Positions 44,933-56,014 of a stretch of DNA of 64,000 bases are shown here, one piece after another. Both the position numbers and the translations under genes were made by a program. Numbering within the stretch: the stretch's first letter is position 1; each line of letters begins with the position of its first letter. The notes under the pieces are model-generated. The model was not told the DNA's origin. It ran no database searches and saw nothing but the letters and a program-made list of their open reading frames with translations. The DNA is from Roridomyces roridus (Eukaryota; Basidiomycota; Agaricomycetes; Agaricales; Mycenaceae): assembly GCA_029378245.1 (NCBI GenBank), contig JARKIF010000002.1, positions 3,962,066 to 4,026,065 of the forward strand. Direction: 5' to 3'.

Positions 44933-46586
44933 GGTGGTTTTTGTGGGCTTGCTCTAGTATACCGCGAACCAGTAGGTTGCTTTATAGCCTCTGCGCAGAT
45001 CCATCCAGAGGGGGGATATACAGCGAATCTTGAGATTCACGGACCTCGAATTTCCCCAACAAGAACAAAGGGACCCTTACAGACCAGGTACTGAGGCGGC
45101 GTCTTGCCCAGTCCTGCTCCACCGCTACTGTGTCGACAAGCAACTTTCCCTGTTTCACAATTGCAGAGGGCCGTTTAACCTAGCGCCCAAAAAGTACATC
45201 GTGGTATGATGGGTTCAATTAAAATTGAATGTTCAACAGCTGAAATTGTGACTGTATAGCCTCAGGCCGCAGATTGGAAAAAGTGCAGACCTTGAAATTT
45301 ACGCCGTTACCATAGTCCCAGGCGAGATTAGAGGGAGCAAAAGTCTCCATCGCGACTTGGATGGTGAACGCTTCGGACAACAGCTATTGGACTAAGGTAC
45401 CCTCCTCGAAGATTGTCCTTTATCCGCGTCGCCGGATGAAACGCACATTGTGTAATGGAAGGACGGCCCCATTTTCGTACTTGTGCTGCATCGCCCTGAG
45501 CTGGAATCGGTTTGGACAATTGTATGATCACCCCGTCAAACGCCACCATTTAGATTATGCTAGTAGATCCCCGTGCAGGCCGTTTTTGCGAGAGATTATC
45601 GAGCATTTGCCCAGGAGACCAACGATTAGCAAGGTCCCAGTCCGGCGGCCGCGGCGGAGAGAATTATCCAAACCGGTGTGGGACATATGTGTGTTTTCGC
45701 GGCATCAGATTGGAGATAGTGGGATTTGGGGTGCTGTATGTAGCCCAATTGAGTGGGAACTTACTACGCGGATCTCCGATCAAAACCAACCAGCGGCATA
45801 ACAGTTGCAATTGATCGGCAAATCCGGATTCCTATGTACGCTCGTGCAATACAACATTTGAATAGACTCGAGTCAGCGGGTTAGATTCACTTGGGATTCA
45901 CGTACGGTTTGTATGAGTCCACCAAGCGGGTTGCTGATCCTTTGATGGTTGATCATGCAAACCACATGCAGGCGGACTATGAAAAAGTCTCGGAGGACTG
46001 GAATAGGTATCGCTGGCCACCTGAGGCATCTACATATGCACCACACTCGCCAAATTCAGGTTCACGTATCAAGGCGCCTATTAGAAAAATGCCCTCGAAA
46101 TCAGCGCGGTGAGAGCTCGTCACCGCGAAAACGTATCACTTATCTCGGAAGCTTCGAAGGAAACCGATATCAAGACGCTGGTTCTGACCATGCGGAACGT
46201 AAGGTTGGAATGTTGCATCTACTGGGGCTGTTTAACCGGAGGAGAAGACACAGCTCTCGTCGACTTGGATTCCGGAGAACAGGATAAGATCGCAGAGGGA
46301 TATCGCCGAGGCCCGAGGAGTCGAACGGAAACAATAGTTTCGGAGCGTCAGAAGATGGGCCGTCCGAGCATAGGTGTTCTAAGTGCTCCATGTCCACATT
46401 TGGAGTATGTGCTCCAACACCAGCGGCAAGTGCAATGAGTAAAAAAGATGACAGAGCGACTTCATGATGAGACCAGAACGCAACGTGGCAGCCGAGCACC
46501 ATGACATTGAACAACTTCGCCTCGGCCTACGCTCTACGGGGAGATATAAGTACACATCTCTCAGGCTTCGCTAGCGTGCGCAGCAC
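44933..46586. other. Long intergenic region without a supported gene
   Basis: Frames on both strands are short and mutually overlapping. The pieces near 46140-46300 (ISEASKETDIKTLVLTMRN) look mildly coding but lead nowhere. No terminal repeats found. Confidence 0.35.
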
Positions 46587-47975
46587 TCACGGAATATCAA
46601 ACACCTCGCCTTCCTCCCCACACCGATACACAACCCTCTCCCTCGGCACCTCCTCCGCAAAAAGATACGGAGAGATAAACCTATCCCCACGCGTCTCCAT
46701 GGAAACAACCACCTCCACGCCCTGTCCCGCAAAGCGGAAATCTCCACCAAGACGCTGTAGAGTCTCGCGGAAGTCCTCCACACTCCAATGCGGGTGAAAT
46801 TCGGGAGTCGGATTCTCGTTGTTCGAGAGGATGACGTCAAGGTTTCGGAGGGCGGGCAGATACCTGCAGAACTCCGACGCGGGTGGGATACTGGGGATCT
46901 GGGAAGATGTAAAAGCGTATCGGACGAGACGCAATCTCTCGACATGTCGGGGCGCGGCATGTTTGGAGAGCAGGATGGAGAAAAATGTCGTGCATGGGCC
47001 GTCCAGGGTCAGATTGCGGAGTTGAGTGAAGTCGGAGAGGCTGCGGTCACCGTTATGATGAAAGTCCGTGTCGTGCCCGTCGTCTTCCTCGTCGTCATCC
47101 TCTCTGGCGTCTGTCCACACGAGATTTTCAAGAGACTGCCGTTGCTGGCAAAGCGCATGGAGATAGCTCTCCGCCAAAGCCTCTGTATGATCCTCGTCGG
47201 GGTAGTGGAATTCCTGATGTCGCAGGTTCCCTAGATGGCAGGAACGCAATGCGCGGGGAAGCGCGAGTACAGCAGAGATTGCTTTAGGAGTAACGAAGCA
47301 CTCGATGAGGTGCAGGTTGGTGAGCGGTGTCGTGCCCGCGGGGAGGTCGGTCAAGTGCGCAGCGAGATCATCGAGGAGGGCTGCACAGGAAAGGGTGAGG
47401 CGCTGGAGTGCGGGTAGCTTGAAGATGCTACTGATATCCGTGAGACGCCAGAAGCGATTCTCATTGCCAGCCCAATGGATTGTCACTGGATAGTATGAGC
47501 AGTGGGCGACGGGGAACACAGAGGAAAACGCACGAGTCTCGAGATTCTGCAAGCCAATACCGCGGGCGGCCTCAGAAAACAATAGTCGGTAACCCTGCAG
47601 GAGATCTCTCCATCGTCTGCTTGTATACCTCCAGCGCTGATAGTTGGCGAATGAACTCTCCATCGACAAACCCCGGAGGTGGGTCATTGTCCCGATTGTC
47701 GGCGTCAGCGCCTCGATGTCCGTTTCCTTGTGGTACTCTGGGAAGAGATCCAGGCTTTCGACGAAATTGAAGCGCTGCTGAGAGCTCAGAGCGTCGGCGA
47801 GGCACTTCGCTTGGGAGCCGGCGGTGATCACCATGGAGCGGTAGAGGATTGGCTCAGCCAGGAGGCGGGCGAGACGACATGTCAGGACGAGATTGAGGAG
47901 TGACTTTTGGTCTTGAATGGCGTCGATGATGGCGAGCAGAAGCTCTGTGGGTAGCGAAAGGAGCGTCGACGACAT
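46587..47975 (-). CDS. F-box protein with LRR-like body (462 aa)
   Basis: A single uninterrupted exon. The start chosen is MSSTLLSLPTELLLAIIDAI at 47975 because the F-box begins there; the open frame extends upstream to 48113, into the hAT element, but that part is element sequence. The F-box covers residues about 8-50 (LPTELLLAII..LVLTCRLARLLAEPILYRSM). The body has repeated leucine-rich phrases (LPALQRLTLSC, TPLTNLHLIECF, LRNLTLDG, LPALRNLDVIL) and an acidic insertion (DAREDDDEEDDGHD). Such proteins usually bind SKP1 and select substrates for an SCF ubiquitin ligase; the substrate is unknown. The hAT element lies 59 bp upstream of the start codon. Confidence 0.82.
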   Translation of the reverse strand: MSSTLLSLPTELLLAIIDAIQDQKSLLNLVLTCRLARLLAEPILYRSMVITAGSQAKCLADALSSQQRFNFVESLDLFPEYHKETDIEALTPTIGTMTHLRGLSMESSFANYQRWRYTSRRWRDLLQGYRLLFSEAARGIGLQNLETRAFSSVFPVAHCSYYPVTIHWAGNENRFWRLTDISSIFKLPALQRLTLSCAALLDDLAAHLTDLPAGTTPLTNLHLIECFVTPKAISAVLALPRALRSCHLGNLRHQEFHYPDEDHTEALAESYLHALCQQRQSLENLVWTDAREDDDEEDDGHDTDFHHNGDRSLSDFTQLRNLTLDGPCTTFFSILLSKHAAPRHVERLRLVRYAFTSSQIPSIPPASEFCRYLPALRNLDVILSNNENPTPEFHPHWSVEDFRETLQRLGGDFRFAGQGVEVVVSMETRGDRFISPYLFAEEVPRERVVYRCGEEGEVFDIP

Positions 47976-48033
47976 GGAAGAAGAAGAGAAGCGACAATGA
48001 TGGCGATCAATCACGTGGATTGGCCGCCACGTA

Positions 48034-48794
48034 TAGTGATGTTCAGGGCCCGGCCTGAGCCCGGAAGCCGGGCCTTGCCGAGCCCGGGTATCATCAAGCC
48101 GGGCCCAGCCCACTGTCGGGCCTGGCCGGGCTCAGGGCTCAGGCTTGAGAAATGTCAGGCCCGATTGAGCCCACCGAGCCCGGGCTCGACATGTAATCCT
48201 TTTTGACTTACATGCCGGCATCCATGCTCACCCGTTCTTTGGGGAGTCGATGGAACACAATCATTTTGGCTCAAGTGCCATCAGTCACCCCGTCGGCTGC
48301 CACGTCACCGTCGCTCTCGACCCCGTGACCACGCACATTCAAATATTCATGGTCCTCGGAGGTTAACGCGCTCCCCAGCGGAGTCTTGGCTCATGCAACA
48401 ACTCAAAATTGCATGGACTGTGTATGCCGACACCACAATCCACGAATGTTTCCTACTCCGTAAGCTCTTGTTTCGCCAGCCAGTGATTTTAAATTTCCAA
48501 CAGGGTGGGGAGGAGGACACCGAGAAGGGCGGGGAACCTGCCCAGCAGCTCGGACAACCAGGGACATCTTGATTGACGATGACCCGGATAATCGGAGCAT
48601 TTGTGTATTCAATTGTCTGACTTGATTACGCCTTGATCTCGCCTCACTGATATGCCCGGGCTCAAGCCCGGGTCTTCGGCTTGGGCTCGGCCTGGGCGGG
48701 CTTGGGCTTGGGCTCAGGAAATATGGAGCCCGAGCCGTCCCAAGCCGGGCCCATGCCCGGGCATCCAGGCCAAGCCGGGCCCTGAACATCACTA
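48034..48794. mobile_element. hAT miniature element (MITE) with perfect 8-bp target duplication
   Basis: The ends are TAGTGATGTTCAGGGCCCGGC and its exact inverse. The 8 bp GCCACGTA occur at 48026-48033 and 48795-48802. Subterminal GGGCTC/GAGCCC and CCCGGGC motifs are dense within about 150 bp of both ends, with a plain centre (48195-48645). No transposase. It sits in the short 5' flank of the F-box gene. Confidence 0.9.
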
Positions 48795-49111
48795 GCCACG
48801 TAATTCCGCCATTTTTTTCCATCCTCTCTCAATCCTCTCCTCTTTCCCTGCCCTGCGGGCCTCCTTGGGGTTTTGCTTTCGCTGGATACATAACCCTAGG
48901 ACCGAGGGGGTGGGTTCAGGGTCGGTTCTCCCGGCGACCTCTCCCCGCCACGCCACGTGTACCGCAAATCCACACGCCTGCTGCGCACGAAAGACTCCAC
49001 GGCTGAACGAGGCTACCGACCTAATGCGTCTGAAAAACAAGCATTGCCGAGCCACGTTCTAGCCAATGCGATGCACTTTGTTCCCGACGTGAGAGGTCAG
49101 GTGGAGCGTTT

Positions 49112-50130
49112 GCGGCCTCTGAAGCCCACTGCCGATTGTGCCGAGCCCTTGAAACATCTCCGGCCGACTGCTTTCTGCGTGCGGTACTGTCGATCTTCGG
49201 CTGGATTGGAATCATCCCACATCACCCGACAGTACAAGGAAGCTCTGTTGTGCTGTGTCTCCGAGGCGATACAAGCACCCACGTACGGTGTTTAAATGTC
49301 TCTCTTCGATACCTGCCCAGCACTCGCTCCCGCCTCTCCGTCGCTGCCCTCCCCACTGCATGCCAGGGAAGCACGTCCGGTTCTCCACTCAGAACACATA
49401 CCACTCTTCGGACAATTCCTCCTCACGAACTTTCACGCCACCTTCTAATGTTTACACGAACCTCCCCACTTCAGCACCCCACATGCCCCGTCGGTCCTAC
49501 ACGGATTCCTCGGCGGACAAGGCCTGCGCGCACAATCTGCTCGCACAGAGGAGCACCCCTCTCCTCTCTTACGACCTCACTCTGCACCCATCATCCGTCA
49601 CCACGCAATACCATGGACTCTCCTCTGCGAGCATGTCCGAGCCGGCTGTCTACCCTCCACAACCGACACTCACAATCCAGTGCCCCCATCTCCCGTGGTC
49701 ATTCACCGTCCCCGCATCCAACCGTCGATACTTGACCGTCGCAGACGTCCTCTCGTCTTTGTACCACGGCCTCCGCACGCACATTACTCCGGCGGAGTTC
49801 CAGGCACTCAGCCCGCCGAAGCTCATGCGGCGGGTCGGGGCGGCCTACACTGCGCGATATAGGCGGCTGGAGGGGCATCGGGGGTATGCCCATGAAAAGG
49901 CGTCGGGAGTCCGACGTGTGGACTATTTGATGGGGTGTAACGAATTTCGCGGGCTGACGTCTACAAGTACGCCTGGTGTTTGGCGTCTTCATGTTGCGTG
50001 AGGCTTGTCTACAACTCGGACTAGAGCGATTGGACTCTTTACTTCTACGTTACTTCTACCACGATTTTTACGAACTTGATACCCTCACAATGCACATACC
50101 AGTATGATTATGCCTTTCAAACTCTTCTGG
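49112..50130 (+). repeat. Inverted-repeat arm 1 (about 1.0 kb)
   Basis: This arm is inverse to 62653-64000 over its whole length, with scattered substitutions; arm 2 is longer because of an inserted solo LTR. Similarity covers the DUF6699-like gene and both flanks. It ends on the right at CAAACTCTTCTGG. On the outer side it reaches the window's right edge, so the true arm may be longer. Confidence 0.85.
49360..50001 (+). CDS. DUF6699-like protein (213 aa), intact copy
   Basis: ATG at 49360 (MPGKHVRFSTQNTYHSSDN) begins a typical N-terminus for these proteins; an earlier ATG at 49255 is less likely. The first 80 residues are Ser/Pro/Thr-rich and disordered. The domain follows: LLSYDLTLHP, PTLTIQCPHLPWSFTV, VADVLSSLYHGLRTHITPAE, RRVGAAYTARYRRLEGHR, GVRRVDYLMGCNEFRGL, and a final VWRLHV. 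This order matches the Agaricomycete DUF6699 family, of unknown function. Single exon, no breaks. A second, broken copy lies inverted at 62775-63743. Confidence 0.78.
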   Translation: MPGKHVRFSTQNTYHSSDNSSSRTFTPPSNVYTNLPTSAPHMPRRSYTDSSADKACAHNLLAQRSTPLLSYDLTLHPSSVTTQYHGLSSASMSEPAVYPPQPTLTIQCPHLPWSFTVPASNRRYLTVADVLSSLYHGLRTHITPAEFQALSPPKLMRRVGAAYTARYRRLEGHRGYAHEKASGVRRVDYLMGCNEFRGLTSTSTPGVWRLHVA

Positions 50131-50474
50131 AACATGTCGAGATCTTCATCGAATCAACTACTTGCAGTCAATTAAGTCCTGAGATGGAGGCGATGCGTAA
50201 AGAACTACTTCATTGGGAGGGCAAGAACCAATGGATGATTATGCCTGTGGTCTTTCAAGCTGTGTCAACCTTAAGAACAAGAAAGAGACATTGGGAAGTA
50301 CTTTATGTGCAATTCAAAGAAGATTTCTTTCTCAATTGTTTCATTTGAAAGAACCTCTTTGACCGCATTCAACTGAAAGGTGTTGCCAAAGAACCAATGA
50401 TGTGATCATTCCTTTGTCCAGTTCGCCACTATTTAAGAGCTCTTTCCACGCTTCCCACTCCGTTTACTACCAGT

Positions 50475-51615
50475 ATGTGTCAGAACGCAGCCATCGACGC
50501 GGAAGACCCCTTCTCCGGTGAGCAAATTGCCACTGGGTCAAACATCCTGTTGAAAGCCGATTTCATTCTGCGCATCAGTGATGCTGTGGATTTCCACGTC
50601 CATCGGGATATCCTCAGAGCCGTCTCTGGCTTCTTTGAAGGATTGTTCGCGTTCCCCGGTGGCGATAGCTCTCCGAAGCAGCTCGTCAAAGAGGGCAGGC
50701 CCGTCTTAATCCTTGAGGATACGGTAAGCGGAGCCCTCCGCCGGGTCCTTTCGCTCGCCTACCCGACGCAGTCTCTGGCACAGTACACACCCAAAACAGA
50801 GGACCTGCACATCATGGTCCCGGCTCATTCCTTTGCCCACAAATACCAATTCATCGGCGTACAACACCTTCTAGAAGAAATGCTCGAGAGCTCGCTTCTT
50901 CGACACCAACCCACACCGAGATTACCCCATTGCTTTGCTTTGGGGACTCGGTGAGGTGGCGCGCAAAGCTGCTCTCGCTACCCTGAAATTCACATTTTTA
51001 CCTGTGGTGCCCGACTTTCCCGAGATGCAGATCCTACCCTGGGTAAACGCCAACAAGCTTCTCCGGTTTCATCGAACCTGCGCCATGGCTTCACAGGAGC
51101 TGGTCAGATTAAATCTTCACTGCCCGGGGATCGTCGTCTCGGTTCTATCCAGCCACTTCGCATTCACCGTACCGTTCTTTGACGCCGGAAAGCCCGTCGC
51201 AGCGGGCGTCAATCGAATCTTTGCGTGGTGGAAGTCGGCTGAGGGGCACAGCGAAGAGTGTGTTCCCAGCGCCAACGCTGCAAGCCAGGGGTCTGTCCAC
51301 TTCATGATCGCCCCGGGCACGGGAGTCCGACTCTTCCAACGAGCCGTTCCATGGTTCCAGACTCATCTCCGTCGGGTTTCGGATCGGCTGCTGGGGGTCA
51401 CACCGTGCCCTGGCGTCGGGTTCGGAGTCATGCTTCGAAATGCTTCCCCCGAGCTGCGCAAGATTATCGATGCATGCCCGACGTGTGTGCGCAGCGCAAA
51501 TGCGGATCTTGTTACTTTCTCTCAGCAGTTGCAGAGTAATATTCCAGAGTCGAACCGAATGATCGGTGTGTTCCTTCTCGGCTTGCACTATCTAGATCTG
51601 ACCGACGAAGCGTAA
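50475..51615 (+). pseudogene. BTB/POZ domain protein with one frame change
   Basis: ATG at 50475. The first frame gives the BTB core: ILLKADFILRISDAVDFHVH, RDILRAVSGFFEGLFAFPGG, PVLILEDTVSGALRRVLSLA and YPTQSLAQY, to HLLEEMLESSL. The natural continuation (PIALLWGLGEVARKAALATL) is in the +1 frame. The first frame stops at 50954 after unrelated residues, while the second runs to a stop at 51615. The shift lies near 50900, with no intron signals around it. The later part has LNLHCPGIV and a cysteine pair (DACPTCVRSAN), as in Agaricomycete BTB proteins that may act as CUL3 adaptors. It is either a real break or one sequencing error. Confidence 0.7.
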
Positions 51616-51841
51616 TTCAAGCTCAGCAAACTTGGAATGAACTTTGAAGAGTTTTTTGCTTGCATAATTTCGCTCTCTTCCACTCCGACGCCCAGCGTGG
51701 CGCGTCAATGACGGCGAGGCTGCTGCCATTGGTAGCTGGTTCTCCCCGCCGAGTGCCTCCAGGATACACTCGTGGCCCCGTTACTATACCTTTATTCTAC
51801 AAGAAATGACGCCCAGAGGCGGAATTCATCAATTCAGATAT

Positions 51842-54359
51842 TTAGAAGAGAACATGGTCCATGATAAACTGCATACCCTCCTTGCGGAAATCCTACCCAT
51901 CAACTTGTCAATCGCCCAAGCGAAAAGTGAGGAATATCAAGCACTCACATCATCCTCGACTGTCGACCCCTGAGTCTGCCACACCATATTCGACGCACGC
52001 TCAGAGTACTGTGGCCATTGGATCTTTGTGGGTACTGACAAGTCGTTCGTTCATTGGGAAATTTAGGAACACAAAAGAGAAGCACATACTGTTAGCCGTG
52101 TTGGGATCCCCGGTAGCCACAAAGGCCGCCCAGGAGGCAGCCATATACGAGCCGAGGAAACGGTCTGCGATGGGCACACCGGGACCGAGGTACGTGGCTG
52201 TGAATTTGTTGGCTTTCCAGAAGGCGGTACTGGAGTTGTACGGGTTTTTGAATGAAATGACAACGAGGACAAACACACGTACTCGTTGTTTTGCAAATTG
52301 AACATATACGAGACCTAGGGCGTGTAAGATCGTGGTTATAGAGATCGAAGACTACACACCTCCAGAAAATGCGAGATGAAGTCGATAGGGGCGAAACCCG
52401 TGTCCCACGGGACGTGGTTGAACCGATACTTGTACACCGGCACCTCCGACGACGCGTGCTGAGCAAGCCAGCGCGCCCCACTGTCCAATCGCAAGTCCAT
52501 ATATCAGCTTCGAGTCAATTGCACGTAGAATTTTAAGAAAGGGAAAAAAACACGCACGCAGCCAGTTCAATATCCCCATTCACCGCCGTCACCCTCTTAT
52601 TCTGCGTCCCAGGCGGGCTACCCTCCGGCTGAAGGTCCCCTGTTTCAAACGGGCATCCCAAAGCAGGGACGTCGGGGTACAAATCCAGCAGCGGCATCTG
52701 CAACTCCGGTGGCGCGCTGACGAGTGCCGCAGCTTGCTCAGTCGTGTTAGCGCCGAGCGGTGAGAAGGCACGGCCCTCGTCGGTGTTGCTGCCGACCTGA
52801 GATCGTTGTTATTCAGGAGGAAGATGGAAGAGAGGCGAAAGAAGCAAGACGCACGATAAACGGTACCCTCACCCACGTCCCATCCTTATACCCCTGCAAC
52901 ATCCCGGGCACCTTGACGAAATCGCCATCAAACACAGGTCCCTGGGCGATCGCGTTGTTGCGGAACACGTCAACTGGGAGAGACCGCACACAGGCAAGCT
53001 GAGCCTGGGCTGTCCCATTGACGGTCGACGCACACGTCGTGTTGGCGATGAGATTGTCAAAGGCGGCCTGTACGGAGGGGTCGGTGGCGAGGCTGAAGTT
53101 GCCGCCGAACGAGCCGCTCTGGGAGATGGTTTGGTGGAAGAGTTTGTCATCGCGACCAGCGTAGGCGGTGACTTGGACGTGAACGCTCTCCCCTCCGGCC
53201 TGTTTGCATGCTCAATAGAGCTAGAAGACTGGGAGGAGAATGACGTACACTGTATCATATTCAGCAGCAGAATTGGATGGATCATGATCAACATACCTCT
53301 CCCCGGCAATTGTCACACGCCTGGGCAGTCACATAGTCAGCGCAAAAAGAAACAAATCCCGTATGACGGACACACGTTGGATCACCACCAAATTTGACAA
53401 TATTCTCCTGAATCCAATGCAGGGCCAACCGCTGATCGCGCACGCCCATGTTGAGTGAGCCCTCGTCCGCGAGAGCCTTGCCAGCCAGGAAACCGAAGGC
53501 ACCGAGGCGATAGCTTGGTCCATAAGCCAAGGACAGATGGACGGAGAGAGCACGTACTTGATCCCGACAAAGACGATGGGATTTCCGTTTGCGATGGACG
53601 ATTCGACGATCCATGAGCCGTTGTAACGGAAGTCGGCCTGTCTCGGCATTAGCTAGTAGAAGATGAGGCCAAAACCGCAATGATAGACGCACGCTTCCAC
53701 CGGTGACCTATCCACCAGTCGGCTCGAGTCAGGATACTTTATGATCAGGATAAAACTCACATAACCGCCACCGTGGACTGTGGGTGTAGGTGTTCATAAC
53801 TCCGGTACAATCAAAAAGAAAAACGACGCACTCCACACCATAACCGGCACAGGTTTGCTCTCCTGGACCCCGTTGGGCCGAATGACGTTCAGCGTCAAGC
53901 AGTCTTCCGAGCTAGGGAAACCCAGGTTGTCGTCCTGCGATGTGCGCGTACGAGTCAGCCAGCGTCGACTAGTACTGGAGTGGACGCACAAATCCTTGGT
54001 TCGGTGCGGACCAACAGTGCGGACCGTACGCCGTGGCGTCCAGATTCCCGAAGGAAGCGTTACTAGCCGTGGAGTAATGGGTCTCGTTGAGAGGGGAGAA
54101 ACAACAAAACAACGGACATGGAACGTGGCGGGCGGAGCCGCAGATCGCCTATGGGTGGTTGGGCGTAGGGAATGCCCAGGAATGCGGTTTGATTGAATTG
54201 GGGGAGGTCGACGCCACTATCGGATGTTAGTTAGCCGTCGAAGGGACGGGTCATTGAGACGCACTGAAGAGTCCCGTTCTTGATCGTTACAGTAGGCTGC
54301 TTAGCGGTGACGCCGGCAGCGAGAGCCAAGCCCGCGAGGAAGATGGTGGCTCCGAGCAT
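51842..54359 (-). CDS. Secreted type-B carboxylesterase/lipase, multi-exon
   Basis: ATG at 54359 ([20 protein letters not shown]) encodes a signal peptide. Ordered landmarks: [33 protein letters not shown], a spliced HGGGY (oxyanion hole), [30 protein letters not shown] and VTIAGES joined across an intron to AGGES (nucleophile serine). Then come [22 protein letters not shown] (acid residue), FNHVPWD (histidine), [14 protein letters not shown], and an end [12 protein letters not shown] with a TAA at 51842. About ten introns are present. Every expected landmark occurs once, in order and with splice sites, so the gene is probably functional. It would hydrolyse ester bonds outside the cell; the substrate is not predictable. 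Exact exon edges near 53650-53760 and 52000-52060 are approximate. Confidence 0.85.
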
Positions 54360-54864
54360 GGTGGTGGGTGGCCTTGGTCCATTGTCATATGAGGAGGGCG
54401 GCTTTTAGCATGAACCGAGGTCGCAACAGGGTATCAGATGACGAGGTCAAGTGGTCTCTGGGAAATCTGAAATCGCGAGAAGGATGATCCGAGAGGGCGG
54501 GGGCGACTCCATGACGGCGGCCGGCGCGCCTTTCTGTGCTGACAAATGCTTGGCGGGGAGAAGATGGGGGAATATATCATGCGGAGGGGAGAGTGTCTTG
54601 AGGCCTTCGCCAGCGGATTTGCGGGATGATGGTGGTGCGGAAGAAAGTTTCAGACATCCGACGCCCACATGTGTACAAACTTTGATGGTCAGCAGCCGGT
54701 GAACTCCAGTGAAGTTCCCAGCAAGTTCCCAGCGCCGGACTACTTACAATTGTCCGGCGCTCAGTACCACTGGCAGCTCATGCTCCAATATATTTGTGGA
54801 ATGTGGGTTCTACGCACAAATGTCGTGGTGCAGAAACAAAAGAAAGAATCCAGACGCAGTGCTA

Positions 54865-54940
54865 TGTCCTGACCAGGAATCGAACCTGGGGCAAGGCCTT
54901 GCAACTGGAGCGGAGGTAAGTCTACAAAGGAGGCGAGGTG
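54865..54940 (-). other. tRNA-like T-arm (partial tRNA or tRNA-derived repeat)
   Basis: On the minus strand CCAGGTTCGATTCCTGG is a perfect T-stem and loop with a B-box, followed by TCAGGACA as an acceptor-like 3' strand. The matching 5' strand GTCCTGA and a D-arm (A-box) are not found within the next 150 nt. It is therefore a truncated tRNA, or the head of a tRNA-derived short repeat, rather than a complete tRNA gene. Confidence 0.35.
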
Positions 54941-55045
54941 GGGAGAGTTGCGCGAGTGCGAGGTATGCATGAGACCGCCGTTTCTTTTGCTGCGGTGTCT
55001 CCGCTGCAAGGGGGTACCGGGCCGTTAGTCCGGCACCGCACGCTG

Positions 55046-55450
55046 GTTAGTTAGTCCCCCCCTCCGACCCTTAAAAAGATTTTCAGACACCCACTTTTGT
55101 GAGCTTGAACGGGCATCTACAAGCTTCAGAGGAGTGAAAATACACCCTGTCAGGTTGTTCTGAGGCATCTGCGGCTGTTTTGATGCGGAATTTCCATAAA
55201 TGGACAGACCGGCCATCATTCGGCACATCAAAATCACGTGGACCAAGCTTATACATGAGATTTCCAACCAGCTAGTATTGAAAGCAGGTACCAGGACTGA
55301 ACCAACTGAACCAGTGCCTCTGTGGTCACCGCTCTCCCGCAAGCGAGAAAATTTGCGCTGCTCTGATCACCAGATTTGGAAGGTTACGTGCAGAATTCCC
55401 TAATGGGGAATTACATAGTTAGTTAGTCCCCCTCCCCCACCCTTATTTCA
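55046..55450. repeat. Pair of short direct repeats
   Basis: GTTAGTTAGTCCCCCCCTCC followed by ..ACCCTTA at about 55046-55072 recurs at about 55418-55444, with about 345 nt between. It may be the boundary signature of a small insertion that also contains sequence near the tRNA-like arm; no coding frame lies between. Confidence 0.35.
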
Positions 55451-56014
55451 AAAATCCGGCGTATGTTCCGTAATTAAAATTTTGGTACCCCCTTGCTCCG
55501 CTGGGCTTGTACAGCGAAGCTCTGGGCTATATGAACCCAGGATTGGGTGACTAGCGCGAGATGGTGGATACATTTGAATGGAGATGGTGGCCCATGGTGG
55601 CGACATGGTGGAAAAGACAGACTTCAGAAGAGACGCTGATACATTGATGACTCATTGCCACATGACTGCGGATCACATCAGATCGGTCTCGGAACCTTGA
55701 TCGCTGTATGACGTGGCTTCTCGGCATCTCTCACCTTCCTCTCCGTTGCTCCTTCTCGCCTTCGCGCAATCTGCAGAAGATCCAGGAGAGGGATCTCAGC
55801 CTATCTCAGCCGATCTCAGCCCATAGCTGTGGAAATTGCCAAGAAACTGCGATCTTACATACACCAGCGCGGGTCGCGACAGCGTGTCTTCGCTGCTGCG
55901 CCTGAGGTGATACCAAAGGCGATACGTGTCATCTCAGAGGTCGGCACCTCTCGGCACTCGAGTCACCGCTGGTATCAATTACTTAAATGCGACGATCTTC
56001 TTTGCTGCCACCAC

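Noticed and set aside
44933..46586. A gene from the 112-146 codon frames in this gap
   Set aside because: Frames overlap on several strands, no splice model closes and no motif is recognisable.
46788..47234. Plus-strand 148-codon frame
   Set aside because: Antisense shadow of the intact F-box gene.
49136..49735. 199-codon frame overlapping the DUF6699-like gene
   Set aside because: Alternative frame of the same exon; lacks the family motifs seen in the chosen frame.
54865..54940. Complete tRNA gene
   Set aside because: Only T-arm and 3' acceptor strand are visible; no matching 5' strand or D-arm nearby.
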